Program-made: the position numbers and the translations under genes
Part shown: one piece after another, positions 24,225 to 35,564 of the stretch
How the letters are laid out: every line of letters begins with the position of its first letter
Position numbering within the stretch: position 1 is the stretch's first letter
Assembly (NCBI GenBank): GCA_934875375.1
Contig: CAKXHL010000010.1
Coordinates: 17,490-81,489 of the forward strand
Source: an uncultured bacterium
Lineage (GTDB): Bacteria; Bacillota; Clostridia; Oscillospirales; Ruminococcaceae
Length of the DNA: 64,000 nucleotides
Direction of reading: 5' to 3'
Notes under the pieces: model-generated
Seen by the model: only the letters and a program-made list of their open reading frames with translations
What the model was told of the DNA's origin: nothing
Database searches by the model: none

Positions 24225-25563
24225 GGCGCTGCTGACGGTGGAACAGTATCAAATGCTGCCAGCTGGCAGCCGGGTGACCGTCGCGCTGTCCGGCGGGGCG
24301 GATTCGGTGGCGCTTCTTCATTTTCTCTGTTCGCTGCGTCAAGAGCATCGGCTGACGATAAAGGCGTGCCATATCAATCATCTGCTGCGCGGGGAAGAGA
24401 GCGAGCGAGACGAGGCTTTTGTCCGCAAGCTGTGCCGGAAATGGCAGGTGCCGCTGCGCGTGTTCCGCGAGGATGTGGCCGCAGGGGCAAAAAACGCCGG
24501 GGAGTCGGTGGAGCTGTTTGGCCGACAGGTGCGTTACCGCTGCCTTTTCCAGGCGGCAGACGGCGGTTTGGTTGCCACGGCGCACACGCTGAGCGATCGG
24601 GCAGAAACCACCTTTTTGAATCTTTTGCGCGGTACTGGGCTGAAAGGACTTTGCTCCATTCCCCCGGTACAGGGAACGGTGATCCGGCCATTGATCCGAT
24701 GCACGAGAGAGGAAATCGAAGCCTACTGCCGGGAAAATGAACTTTCTTACGTGACCGATTCGACGAATCTTTCGGCCGACTATACCCGTAACCGGGTCCG
24801 GCAGACGGTTATCCCTGCTTTGCAGGCAATCGGGCCATCGTTTTATTCCGTTTACGGCAGAATGCTGGCGCATTTGGAGCAGGACGAAGCCTTTTTGGAG
24901 CAATCGGCAGAGGAGGCATTCCAAAAAACGCAGCGGGATTTTGGCTTGGATGCGGAAACACTGCTCGGGCTGCATCCGGCGGTTTTGTTTCGGGTGATGC
25001 GCCGCTATTTTGATGAATGGCATCTCTCTTTGGAAACGGTCCAGATGCAGGCGATAGAGCAAATACTGCGGACAGGGAGAGGGCAGGCGCAGCTGGGAAA
25101 GGATTTTTGGCTGGAACTGCGCGCGGGCGTGCTTTGTATCCGAGAAGATGCAGACGGCTTGGAGCTGGAGCCGCTGGAAGTAGGACCCGGCGATCTGCCG
25201 GAAAATCCACTGGCCCAAGGAAGTCTTCGGCTGGTAAATTGTGAACAATTTACAAATTTACAGAAACATGAATGTAACATCTTAAAAAAAACAATTGACT
25301 ATGATAAAATATACGGTAGACTTTTCCTGAGGCAAAAAAAAGAAGGAGATTATTTGCGCCTTGCGCACCGCAAGGTGGGAAAGCCGTTGCGCAAATGGTG
25401 GAACGAACAGAAGATTCCGCCGCGGCAGCGCAGCCGGATCCCGATTCTTTCTGACGAGCGCTCGCCGGTGTGGGTGTATGGGCTGGGCGTGGATAAAAGG
25501 GTTTTGCCGACAGAGGAAACAACGCGTTTTTTGGTGATTGACATAGAGGAGGAAGCGTTATGA
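24214..25563 (+). CDS. tilS: tRNA(Ile)-lysidine synthase TilS
   Basis: The 449-residue enzyme modifies C34 of the minor tRNA-Ile with lysine so that it reads AUA. It has the PP-loop VALSGGADSVALL near residue 30, HINHLLRG, TAHTLSDRAETTFLNLLRGTG (quoted as TAHTLSDRAET), and the C-terminal TilS domain with REGD-like KKEGDYLR and KWWNEQKIP. The ATG at 24214 overlaps the end of dnaB. A markedly AT-rich patch (25225-25335) interrupts otherwise GC-rich coding sequence but keeps the frame and the family sequence. It overlaps hpt by 4 bases (ATGA). Confidence 0.95.
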   Translation: MRNKALLTVEQYQMLPAGSRVTVALSGGADSVALLHFLCSLRQEHRLTIKACHINHLLRGEESERDEAFVRKLCRKWQVPLRVFREDVAAGAKNAGESVELFGRQVRYRCLFQAADGGLVATAHTLSDRAETTFLNLLRGTGLKGLCSIPPVQGTVIRPLIRCTREEIEAYCRENELSYVTDSTNLSADYTRNRVRQTVIPALQAIGPSFYSVYGRMLAHLEQDEAFLEQSAEEAFQKTQRDFGLDAETLLGLHPAVLFRVMRRYFDEWHLSLETVQMQAIEQILRTGRGQAQLGKDFWLELRAGVLCIREDADGLELEPLEVGPGDLPENPLAQGSLRLVNCEQFTNLQKHECNILKKTIDYDKIYGRLFLRQKKEGDYLRLAHRKVGKPLRKWWNEQKIPPRQRSRIPILSDERSPVWVYGLGVDKRVLPTEETTRFLVIDIEEEAL

Positions 25564-26099
25564 GAGAAGACATTCAGTCGATTTTGTATTCCCAGGAAAC
25601 TCTGGCCCAAAAGGTGCGGCAGATGGGCCAAAAAATTTCTCAGGATTATGCGGGAAAAAATCCGCTTTTGGTCAGCGTGCTCAAAGGCTCCGTCGTATTC
25701 ATGAGCGATTTGATGCGTGCTATTGACATCCCCTGCCAAATTGATTTTATGATGGTTTCCAGTTATGGCGCCGGGGTAAAAACCTCTGGCGTGGTTAAAA
25801 TAATGAAAGATTTGGACACTCCTTTGGAAGGCCGGGATCTGATTATCGTAGAAGACATCCTGGACAGCGGAAAAACGCTGCACTACCTCAAAGGAATGCT
25901 TGGCGAGCGGCATCCCAAAAGTATTCGCATCGCCACGCTGCTGGATAAGCCGGACCGGCGGGAGGCGCCGATTACGGCGGATTATGTCGGCTTTGTGGTG
26001 CCGGATCAGTTCATTGTCGGATATGGGCTGGATTATGCGGAAAAATACAGGAATTTGCCTTATATCGGCGTTTTAAAGCCTGAAATTTATGAGAAATAA
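25560..26099 (+). CDS. hpt: Hypoxanthine phosphoribosyltransferase
   Basis: The 179-residue protein matches bacterial HPRT: LVSVLKGSVVFMSDL, VKIMKDLD, the PRPP-binding motif VEDILDSGKTL near residue 100, and LLDKPDRR. It salvages hypoxanthine and guanine to IMP and GMP. The start ATG is embedded in the tilS stop (ATGA overlap), so translation is coupled. The tilS-hpt-ftsH order is conserved across Firmicutes. Confidence 0.97.
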   Translation: MREDIQSILYSQETLAQKVRQMGQKISQDYAGKNPLLVSVLKGSVVFMSDLMRAIDIPCQIDFMMVSSYGAGVKTSGVVKIMKDLDTPLEGRDLIIVEDILDSGKTLHYLKGMLGERHPKSIRIATLLDKPDRREAPITADYVGFVVPDQFIVGYGLDYAEKYRNLPYIGVLKPEIYEK

Positions 26100-26134
26100 C
26101 CTTTCCCGGCGGAAAGAAACAAGGAGTGAAGCAT

Positions 26135-28087
<1,953 letters not shown>

Positions 28088-28095
28088 AAAGCAAT

Positions 28096-28130
28096 TTAGA
28101 TTCTCCGGGTCTGCCCGGAGAATCTTTTTG
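28096..28130 (+). terminator. Rho-independent terminator after ftsH
   Basis: AGATTCTCCGGG (28098-28109) pairs with CCCGGAGAATCT (28114-28125), followed by TTTT. Confidence 0.88.
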
Positions 28131-28164
28131 TCTGCGGAGGGAAACAATGGCAGGCAGGTCTGTT

Positions 28165-28193
28165 TTGCAAAAAGGAGAAAAATGTGGTATGAT
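28165..28193 (+). promoter_or_regulatory. Sigma-A promoter of the topoisomerase operon
   Basis: TTGCAA (28165-28170) and TATGAT (28188-28193) with a 17-base spacer, about 118 bases before the parE-like start. Confidence 0.6.
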
Positions 28194-28310
28194 AGCCGGG
28201 AATCATCGCGCGGACATTTTGAAAGGATAAAGAAAAGGATGTCTGCCCTGCCCCGATGACCGTTTTTTGCAACGGTGGGAAAAGACAAATGGGAATTTAG
28301 GGAGGAGCCT

Positions 28311-30287
28311 ATGGCAAAGAAGGCAGCATATGATAACGAGAGCATTCAGTCGCTGAAAGGGGCAGACCGGGTACGGAAACGCCCGGGTGTTATTTTCGGC
28401 TCCGACGGGATTGAAGGGTGCGAGCATTCCGTTTTTGAGATTCTGTCCAACTCTATCGATGAAGCCAGAGAGGGCCGGGGCGATCAAATTGTGATCACCC
28501 GTTTTGCAGACGGTTCGGTGGAAGTACAGGATTTCGGCGCGGGTATTCCGGTTGATTTTAATAAAAATGAGGGCCGTTATAACTGGGAATTGTGTTTTTG
28601 CGAGCTGTATGCAGGCGGCAAATATAAAACCAACGAAGGGGAAGGCTATGAATATTCCCTGGGGCTCAACGGATTGGGCCTTTGCGCCACCCAATATGCT
28701 TCGGAGTATATGGATGTTGAAATTTTCCGGGATGGGTACCGTTATACGCTTCGGTTTGAAAAGGGAGAAAATGTGGGAGGCCTGCACAAAGAGCCCACGC
28801 CCCAGAAAAAAACTGGAAGCCGGATTCGTTGGAAGCCGGATTTAGATGTATTTACGGATATTGATATTCCAGTAGAATATTATACAGAGGTGCTCAAGCG
28901 GCAGGCGGTCGTCAATGCGGGACTGCTGTTTGTATTCCGCAATCAGGTGGGAAAAAGCTTTGAAACGCGGGATTTCTGCTATGAAAACGGAATCACCGAC
29001 TATGTAAAAGAGCTGTCTGGTGAAGAGACGCTCACCGGCGTGCAGTATTGGGAAGCGCAGCGCCGTGGCCGTGACCGGGAGGACAAGCCGGAGTACAAAG
29101 TAAAAATGCAGGTGGCCTGCTGTTTTTCCAACCGGATGAAGCTGTTGGAGTATTACCATAACTCCAGCCATTTGGAGCACGGCGGCGCACCGGAAAAAGC
29201 GGTCAAAGTGGCGTTTGTTTCCCAGATCGACGCTGTTTTAAAACAGCAGGGGAAATACCTGAAAAACGAGAGCAAAATTACGTTTCAGGATGTGGAGGAC
29301 TGCCTGATTTTGGTTTCTTCCTCCTTTTCCACGCAAACTTCCTATGAAAACCAGACCAAAAAAAGCATTACCAATAAATTTATCTATGAAGCGATGACGG
29401 ATTTCCTCAAGCATTCTCTGGAGGTTTACTTCATCGAGAACCCGATGGATGCGGCCAAAATCGCCGATCAGGTATTGGTGAACAAACGCAGCCGTGAAAA
29501 TGCGGAAAAGACCCGCCTGAATCTGAAAAAGAAGCTGGCAGGGTCATTGGATATTGCCAACCGGGTGCAGAAATTTGTGGATTGCCGGACGAAAGACATC
29601 GGCCGGCGGGAAATTTTTATCGTGGAAGGCGATTCTGCGCTAGGAGCCTGCAAGCTGTCTCGCGATGCGGAATTTCAGGCGATCATCCCGGTGCGGGGCA
29701 AAATTTTAAACTGCCTGAAAGCGGAGTACGATAAAATTTTTAAAAACGACATCATCATTGATATTCTCAAGGTATTGGGCTGCGGGGTAGAAGTGCAGAG
29801 CAAATCCAATAAGGAAATCTCCAACTTTGACTTGGGCAATCTGCGCTGGAGCAAAGTAATTATCTGCACCGATGCGGATGTAGACGGCTTTCAGATCCGG
29901 ACGCTGATTTTGACCATGCTCTACCGGCTGGTGCCTACTCTGATTCAGGAGGGATATGTTTATATTGCCGAGTCCCCGCTGTATGAAATCAATACCAAGG
30001 ACAAGACTTATTTTGCCTATAATGAAACGGAAAAAGCAGAGATTTTGGGCCGGATTAAGGGAAAATACACCATTCAGCGCTCCAAGGGGCTGGGTGAAAA
30101 CGAGCCGGATATGATGTGGATGACAACCATGAACCCGGAGACCCGCCGGCTGATCAAGGTGAATCCGGAAGAAGCCCACGCCACCGCGCGGATGTTTGAT
30201 CTGCTGTTGGGAAAAGATTTGGAGGGCCGAAAGGAATTTATCACCGAAAATGGTTATCGTTATTTAGACGCGGCGGACGTTTCCTGA
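28311..30287 (+). CDS. parE: Type II DNA topoisomerase B subunit (ParE-like)
   Basis: The 658-residue protein has the GHKL ATPase fold (EILSNSIDEA, VQDFGAGIPV, LNGLGLCATQ), a transducer domain, and the TOPRIM domain with EGDSALGACK, PVRGKILN and CTDADVDGF. Together with the A subunit immediately downstream it forms a topoisomerase that passes DNA duplexes, most likely decatenating chromosomes. It is clearly divergent from canonical GyrB, and many Clostridia carry such a second pair beside gyrAB. The ATG at 28311 follows GGAGG at 28302-28306. Confidence 0.88.
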   Translation: MAKKAAYDNESIQSLKGADRVRKRPGVIFGSDGIEGCEHSVFEILSNSIDEAREGRGDQIVITRFADGSVEVQDFGAGIPVDFNKNEGRYNWELCFCELYAGGKYKTNEGEGYEYSLGLNGLGLCATQYASEYMDVEIFRDGYRYTLRFEKGENVGGLHKEPTPQKKTGSRIRWKPDLDVFTDIDIPVEYYTEVLKRQAVVNAGLLFVFRNQVGKSFETRDFCYENGITDYVKELSGEETLTGVQYWEAQRRGRDREDKPEYKVKMQVACCFSNRMKLLEYYHNSSHLEHGGAPEKAVKVAFVSQIDAVLKQQGKYLKNESKITFQDVEDCLILVSSSFSTQTSYENQTKKSITNKFIYEAMTDFLKHSLEVYFIENPMDAAKIADQVLVNKRSRENAEKTRLNLKKKLAGSLDIANRVQKFVDCRTKDIGRREIFIVEGDSALGACKLSRDAEFQAIIPVRGKILNCLKAEYDKIFKNDIIIDILKVLGCGVEVQSKSNKEISNFDLGNLRWSKVIICTDADVDGFQIRTLILTMLYRLVPTLIQEGYVYIAESPLYEINTKDKTYFAYNETEKAEILGRIKGKYTIQRSKGLGENEPDMMWMTTMNPETRRLIKVNPEEAHATARMFDLLLGKDLEGRKEFITENGYRYLDAADVS

Positions 30288-30382
30288 TGGAAAGATTGCA
30301 GTAGAAAACGGATGGAAGCCACAGGCTGCTTCTTTGAAATGCGGGTATGAGGCCCAAATCAGAAAAAGATAGGAGGAAGACA

Positions 30383-32626
30383 ATGGCTCCCAAAAAGAAA
30401 AAAATACCGGCACCAAAGCGTACGGCAAACATAGCGGCAGAAATCGAAAATGCCGGTGTTGTTATGGAACAGCCGATTACACAGACGCTGGAAACCAATT
30501 TTATGCCCTACGCCATGAGTGTGATTATCTCTCGGGCCATTCCGGAGATCGACGGCTTTAAACCGGCACACCGAAAGCTTTTATACACCATGTATAAAAT
30601 GGGGCTGCTCACGGGAGCACGGACGAAGTCGGCCAATATCGTGGGTCAGACCATGCGGTTGAATCCGCATGGAGACGCGGCGATCTATGAGACCATGGTG
30701 CGCTTAGCGCGAGGCAATCAAGCGCTGCTGCACCCTTACGTGGATTCCAAGGGCAATTTCGGCAAGGCCTATTCCCGGGACATGGCCTATGCGGCTTCTC
30801 GTTATACCGAAGCCAAGCTGGACTCCATCTGCAATGAGCTGTTTGCCGACATCGACAAAGATACGGTGGATTTTCAGGACAACTATGACGGAAGTATGAA
30901 GGAACCGTCTCTGCTTCCGGTGCGCTTCCCCAGCATCCTTTTAAACTCCAATATCGGGATCGCAGTGAGTATGGCCAGCGCCATCTGTCCGTTTAACCTG
31001 GAGGAGCTGTGCGACACGACTATCGCCATGATGAAGAATGCTGACCACGACCTGCTTACGACCCTCACCGCGCCGGATTTTCCCGGCGGCGGTTATATCC
31101 TTTATAATGAAACCGAATTGAGGAAAATTTACGAAACCGGCCGCGGTGGCGTCCGGGTGCGCGCCCGCTACAATTATGACAAGGCGTCCAACTGCCTGGA
31201 AATCACCGAAATTCCGCCTACCACCACCGTCGAGGTAATTATCGATAAGATCGTGGAGTTGGTGAAAAACGGTAAAATGCGGGAAATTGCGGATATCCGG
31301 GATGAGACCGATTTATCGGGGCTGAAAATTGCCATCGATCTCAAACGGGGCGTTGATCCGGATAAGCTGATGCAGAAGCTGTTCCGCATGACGCCGCTGG
31401 AGGACACTATGTCCTGCAATTTTAACGTGCTGATCGGCGGATATCCACGGGTAATGGGTGTGCGGGAGCTGCTGGAGGAATGGATTGCCTTTCGGGAGGA
31501 ATGCGTAAAACGCCGGGTGTATTTTGACCTGAAAAAGAAAAAGGAAAAGCTGCACCTGCTGCAAGGACTGGCAAAAATATTGTTGGATATTGATAAAGCC
31601 ATTCACATCATCCGTCAGACGGAGGAAGAGTCCGAAGTCGTCATGAATTTGATGATCGGCTTTGGAATTGACGAAATCCAGGCAGAATATGTGGCGGAAA
31701 TTAAACTGCGGCATTTAAACAGAGAGTATATTTTAAAGCGGACTGACGAGACTCAAAGCTTGAAAGAAGAAATCGCACAAATGGAGGAAATTCTGGGCGA
31801 CCAGAAAAAGGTGCGGGGCATTATTGTTTCAGAGCTGCAGGAGATCAAGAAAAAATATGCCCAGCCGCGGCGCAGTCTGATTCTTTACGATGTGCAGCCC
31901 GCACGGGAAGAGGCGGAGGAAGAAACGCCCGATTACCCGGTACACCTGTTTTTTACCCGGGAAGGGTACTTTAAAAAAATTACCCCCCAATCTTTGCGCA
32001 TGAGTTCCGAGCAAAAGCTCAAAGAAGGGGATGAAATCCTTTCGGAGATTGAGAGCACCAACCGGGCGCATCTGCTGTTTTTTACCGACCGGCAGCAGGT
32101 ATATAAATCCCACGCATATGATTTTGATGACACCAAGGCCAGCGTAATGGGCGACTATGTACCGGCCAAACTGAGCTTTGATGAGGGCGAGCGGATTGTC
32201 TGCTTTGCGGCGGTGCAGGAATATACCGGCTATATGCTCTTTTTCTTTCAGGGTGGAAAAGTGGCCAAAGTGGAAATGAGCGCCTATGAGACCAAAACCA
32301 ACCGCAAAAAACTGGCCAATGCATATAGTGGCAAAGATTCGCTGGCAGGTGCTTTTTATGTATCGGAAGACCGGGAATTTCTGCTGCGCGCTACCGGCGG
32401 GCGTACGCTGATTATCCATACCGGAGCCATCAATCCCAAGCAAACCAGAGATACGCAGGGCGTTGCCGTAATGACGCTGAAAAAGAATGCGGTGGTGGAC
32501 ACGGTTGTTCCTTTTACGGAGCAAATGCTCAATAACGCTCACCGGTTTCGTACCAAGTCTCTGCCGGCAGCAGGGGCGATTCCCAAGGAACAGGATTTGG
32601 GCGAACAGTTGAGTTTACTGGATTAA
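30383..32626 (+). CDS. parC: Type II DNA topoisomerase A subunit (ParC-like)
   Basis: The 747-residue protein has the GyrA/ParC winged-helix and tower core. AMSVIISRAIPEIDGFKPAHRK (quoted as AMSVIISRAIPE and DGFKPAHRKLL) is conserved, and the catalytic tyrosine lies in AASRYTEAKL near residue 141. The QRSR-type segment and the gyrase GyrA-box QRRGGKG are not seen, fitting topoisomerase IV rather than gyrase. The N-terminus has a Lys/Pro-rich tag. The ATG at 30383 follows AGGAGG. It lies 95 bases after the B subunit in one operon. Confidence 0.88.
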   Translation: MAPKKKKIPAPKRTANIAAEIENAGVVMEQPITQTLETNFMPYAMSVIISRAIPEIDGFKPAHRKLLYTMYKMGLLTGARTKSANIVGQTMRLNPHGDAAIYETMVRLARGNQALLHPYVDSKGNFGKAYSRDMAYAASRYTEAKLDSICNELFADIDKDTVDFQDNYDGSMKEPSLLPVRFPSILLNSNIGIAVSMASAICPFNLEELCDTTIAMMKNADHDLLTTLTAPDFPGGGYILYNETELRKIYETGRGGVRVRARYNYDKASNCLEITEIPPTTTVEVIIDKIVELVKNGKMREIADIRDETDLSGLKIAIDLKRGVDPDKLMQKLFRMTPLEDTMSCNFNVLIGGYPRVMGVRELLEEWIAFREECVKRRVYFDLKKKKEKLHLLQGLAKILLDIDKAIHIIRQTEEESEVVMNLMIGFGIDEIQAEYVAEIKLRHLNREYILKRTDETQSLKEEIAQMEEILGDQKKVRGIIVSELQEIKKKYAQPRRSLILYDVQPAREEAEEETPDYPVHLFFTREGYFKKITPQSLRMSSEQKLKEGDEILSEIESTNRAHLLFFTDRQQVYKSHAYDFDDTKASVMGDYVPAKLSFDEGERIVCFAAVQEYTGYMLFFFQGGKVAKVEMSAYETKTNRKKLANAYSGKDSLAGAFYVSEDREFLLRATGGRTLIIHTGAINPKQTRDTQGVAVMTLKKNAVVDTVVPFTEQMLNNAHRFRTKSLPAAGAIPKEQDLGEQLSLLD

Positions 32627-32689
32627 CCGGCGCAACAAAAACCCAGTAACATTGCAGGATTGGCGGAAAAGAAAAAAGGCCGCCTGCGC

Positions 32690-32725
32690 AGGGCGCCGGC
32701 AGCCTGACGGTTTTGCCGGCGCCCT
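32690..32725. repeat. GC-rich 12-bp hairpin after parC
   Basis: AGGGCGCCGGCA (32690-32701) pairs perfectly with TGCCGGCGCCCT (32714-32725). No T-run follows on the plus strand, so it is at best a weak terminator; it may protect the 3' end of the parC mRNA. Confidence 0.5.
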
Positions 32726-32834
32726 CTCAAACGCAACAGGGATAAAGAGCTCCTGCATAACCAGTAACAGTATTTCCGGCGTTTTTTCCTTTATGCACTG
32801 CAAAAAAGATTCCCAAGCTTTTTTCTAAAAAATG

Positions 32835-32863
32835 TTGCAAACATCAACAAACTATGCTATGAT
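32835..32863 (+). promoter_or_regulatory. Sigma-A promoter of secG
   Basis: TTGCAA (32835-32840) and TATGAT (32858-32863) with a 17-base spacer, 34 bases before the start codon. Confidence 0.65.
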
Positions 32864-32897
32864 AACAATGTTAAACAGAATTACTCGGAGGTGCACT

Positions 32898-33143
32898 ATG
32901 CAGGCATTTGAAATAATCGGCGGTATTCTGCTGATCTTGATGGCCATTGCAATCATCATTATGGTCCTGATGCAGGAGGGAAAAGGCGGCGGCGCTTCGG
33001 CGCTGGGCGGCGCTCAGCCCCAGAGCTACGGCAAGAACAGAGCAAAAACGTTGGATGTGCTCCTTTCCAAATATACGAAAGTGATCGGCGCGGCTTTTCT
33101 TGTTATAACTTTTCTGGTTTGGATTTTAAGTATTTATTTCTAA
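32898..33143 (+). CDS. secG: Preprotein translocase subunit SecG
   Basis: The 81-residue protein has two membrane helices (about residues 3-22 and 60-79) joined by the conserved VLMQEGKGGGASALGG loop. SecG assists SecYE in protein export. The ATG at 32898 follows CGGAGGTG. It is followed by rnr, as in most Firmicutes; here a terminator lies between the two and no smpB follows rnr. Confidence 0.95.
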   Translation: MQAFEIIGGILLILMAIAIIIMVLMQEGKGGGASALGGAQPQSYGKNRAKTLDVLLSKYTKVIGAAFLVITFLVWILSIYF

Positions 33144-33149
33144 TAATGT

Positions 33150-33181
33150 CCAAAAGCCCTGCCGTTGGCAGGGCTTTTCTA
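33150..33181 (+). terminator. Rho-independent terminator after secG
   Basis: AAAAGCCCTGCC (33152-33163) pairs with GGCAGGGCTTTT (33167-33178). Confidence 0.85.
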
Positions 33182-33301
33182 TTGCATGCCTTTGCCCTTT
33201 GGAATTTGTCCTGAAAAATTCTGGAGGTTTTCGGGCGGAGGATTTTATTTTGGTCAAAACGTGGAAGAATGAAAAGAAAGAGAGAATCGGAAAGGAAAAG
33301 A

Positions 33302-35500
33302 ATGAAGTATAATCAAACATCAAAAAAGAAGGATTCCCGGCCGCGCAGACCGGGAAAAAAGCCGGCAGTTCGGCCGGATTTTCAAAAGGAGATTACCCGC
33401 GTGTTGGAGCGGGCGGGCAGCCGGGGCGCTTCTGCAAAGTATTTACAGGAGCAGTCGGGTATAAGGCGCCATCAGACTGAAGCGTTTTTATTGGTACTGG
33501 CAGGTATGGTGAAAAGCGGTATGGTTCAGCAAAAAAGGGACCGCTATTATAAAACCGGCCAGGGGCAAACTGCCGAAGCGGTGGTAGTAAAGGTGACCGA
33601 AGGGTTTGGTTTTGTCCACCCGGACGAAGCCGAAGAAGATGTTTTCATCCCGGGGCGCTACCTAATGGGTGCTTTGCCGGGCGACCGTGTGAAAATTTCG
33701 GTACGGCAGGGACACGGCAATCTGAAAGAGGGAGAGGTGCTGCGCATTCTGGAAGAGGCCGATTACCATTTTACGGGAATTTTCCGGGTAGAGGATGGGC
33801 TGCCTGTGGTATATCCGGATGCACAGATGAAAGGACCGGTACCGGTTGGCAGAACCGAAACCGGCGGTGCAAAAGAAGGGGATAAGGTGTCGGCGCGTAT
33901 TGTCAAACGCGGCCGGAGACATTTTGACCACCGGGCGGCGGTCACGGCGGTGTTCGGTTCCAGCCAGCTGGCGGCAGTTTGCTGCGAGGCAATTCTGGCG
34001 GACAACGGTATTGAAAAACAGTTTCCTCCCCAGGTGTTGGAGGAAGCGCGGCAGATACAGGAAAAGGGGATTTCCCAGCGGGAAATAGACAACCGGCTGG
34101 ATTTGCGCGGGGAGATTATTTTTACCATTGACGGTGCGGACACCAAGGATATTGACGACGCCATCTCTCTGACCCGGTTGGAGAACGGATGGGGATTAGG
34201 CGTTCACATTGCGGATGTCAGCCATTATGTGCGGCCGCAGTCTGCGTTGGATACAGAAGCGTTTGGGCGCGGCACCTCGGTGTATTATGCGAATGCGGTC
34301 ATTCCCATGCTGCCCAAGGAGCTTTCCAACGGGATTTGCTCGCTGAATCCGCAGGAGGACCGTCTGGCCTTTTCCGCGCTGATGCGTCTGGATGAAGATG
34401 GCGGACTGGTGGAATATGATTTCCGCAAAACCGTGATTCGATCCAGAGTCAAGGGCGTATATAGTGAGATCAACCAGATTTTAGACGGTACGGCGGAAGA
34501 GGCGATTCACAAAAAATACGATGGATTAGAGCCGATACTGCACCAGATGAAAGCGTTGGCGGATCGGCTGGCCCGCCGCCGGTCACAGCGCGGCAGTCTG
34601 GATTTGGAATCCACCGAGGCCAAAATCCTGATCGGAGAGGATGGGCGCGTGCAGGACATTGTTCCGCGGCAAAGCGGGGTTTCGGAAGGGATGATCGAGG
34701 AGTTCATGCTGGTGGCCAACGAGGCAGCGGCTTCCTTTGGCCTAGCGCGGGAACTTCCGTTTTTGTTCCGGATTCATGAAGATCCGTCAGCCGAAAAACT
34801 GGAGGCGCTGGCAGAGCTGCTGAAAGTGCTGGGATTGGATACGGTGCGAATCAAACCGGGCGTACAGCCCTCAGAACTGCAGGCTGTTTTAAAAGCGGTA
34901 AAAGGGACCGATATGCAGATGCTGGTGAACAGTCAGCTTTTGCGTTCCATGGCCAAGGCTCGGTATTCCGAGGTGAATAAGGGACACTTTGGCCTGGTGC
35001 TTCAAAAATATTCGCATTTTACCTCGCCAATCCGCCGCTATCCGGATTTGGCAATTCATCGGATTATGAGCGAATCGCTCAAGGGGACGGCTGCGCAGGA
35101 AATGCAGCGCTGCTTTGGAAGATTTGTGCAGGATGCGGCAGTGCACTCCAGTACGGCGGAGCAAAGAGCCATGTCGGTGGAACGCAGCTGTGAGGATTGC
35201 TACAAAGCGGAATACATGAGTTCGCATTTGGGCGAAAGCTACGAAGGCATGGTTTCCGGTGTGATAGAGCGGGGGATTTTTGTAGAACTGCCCAACACGG
35301 TTGAGGGAATGATCCGTATTTCTGAAATGCCGGGACATTTTGAATACGATGGCAAAATTGAAGTGAAAGACAAAGACAGCGGGAGACGGTTTCGGATTGG
35401 CGACCGCATCCGGATCAAAGTGGCACGGACAGATGTCTCCTCCGGAGAGATTGATTTTGTGCTGGATGAGACGACTCTTTTGACGGAACAAGAAAACTAA
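33302..35500 (+). CDS. rnr: Ribonuclease R
   Basis: The 732-residue protein has a basic N-terminal tail, a winged-helix segment, cold-shock domains, the RNB catalytic domain with DGADTKDIDDAISL near 283 (the Asp cluster), VHIADVSHYVRPQS, HFTSPIRRYPDL, and a C-terminal S1 domain. It is the 3'-to-5' exonuclease that degrades structured RNA and takes part in rRNA quality control. The ATG at 33302 follows AAAGGAAAAG; the upstream in-frame ATG at 33269 has its GGAAG only one base away. No smpB or tmRNA follows, unlike in many Firmicutes. Confidence 0.96.
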   Translation: MKYNQTSKKKDSRPRRPGKKPAVRPDFQKEITRVLERAGSRGASAKYLQEQSGIRRHQTEAFLLVLAGMVKSGMVQQKRDRYYKTGQGQTAEAVVVKVTEGFGFVHPDEAEEDVFIPGRYLMGALPGDRVKISVRQGHGNLKEGEVLRILEEADYHFTGIFRVEDGLPVVYPDAQMKGPVPVGRTETGGAKEGDKVSARIVKRGRRHFDHRAAVTAVFGSSQLAAVCCEAILADNGIEKQFPPQVLEEARQIQEKGISQREIDNRLDLRGEIIFTIDGADTKDIDDAISLTRLENGWGLGVHIADVSHYVRPQSALDTEAFGRGTSVYYANAVIPMLPKELSNGICSLNPQEDRLAFSALMRLDEDGGLVEYDFRKTVIRSRVKGVYSEINQILDGTAEEAIHKKYDGLEPILHQMKALADRLARRRSQRGSLDLESTEAKILIGEDGRVQDIVPRQSGVSEGMIEEFMLVANEAAASFGLARELPFLFRIHEDPSAEKLEALAELLKVLGLDTVRIKPGVQPSELQAVLKAVKGTDMQMLVNSQLLRSMAKARYSEVNKGHFGLVLQKYSHFTSPIRRYPDLAIHRIMSESLKGTAAQEMQRCFGRFVQDAAVHSSTAEQRAMSVERSCEDCYKAEYMSSHLGESYEGMVSGVIERGIFVELPNTVEGMIRISEMPGHFEYDGKIEVKDKDSGRRFRIGDRIRIKVARTDVSSGEIDFVLDETTLLTEQEN

Positions 35501-35504
35501 AATT

Positions 35505-35550
35505 TCAAAAATGCCCCTTGCCGCGGCGCTGCGGCAAGGGGCATTTTTGA
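35505..35550. terminator. Bidirectional terminator between rnr and the small Cys-rich gene
   Basis: A 19-bp stem with arms TCAAAAATGCCCCTTGCCG (35505-35523) and its complement (35532-35550) lies between convergent genes, with A-run and T-run built into the arms. Confidence 0.88.
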
Positions 35551-35564
35551 AAGTACGGCCTGAT

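Noticed and set aside
28142..28345. Small plus and minus frames across the parE promoter
   Set aside because: They overlap a consensus promoter and show no coding pattern.
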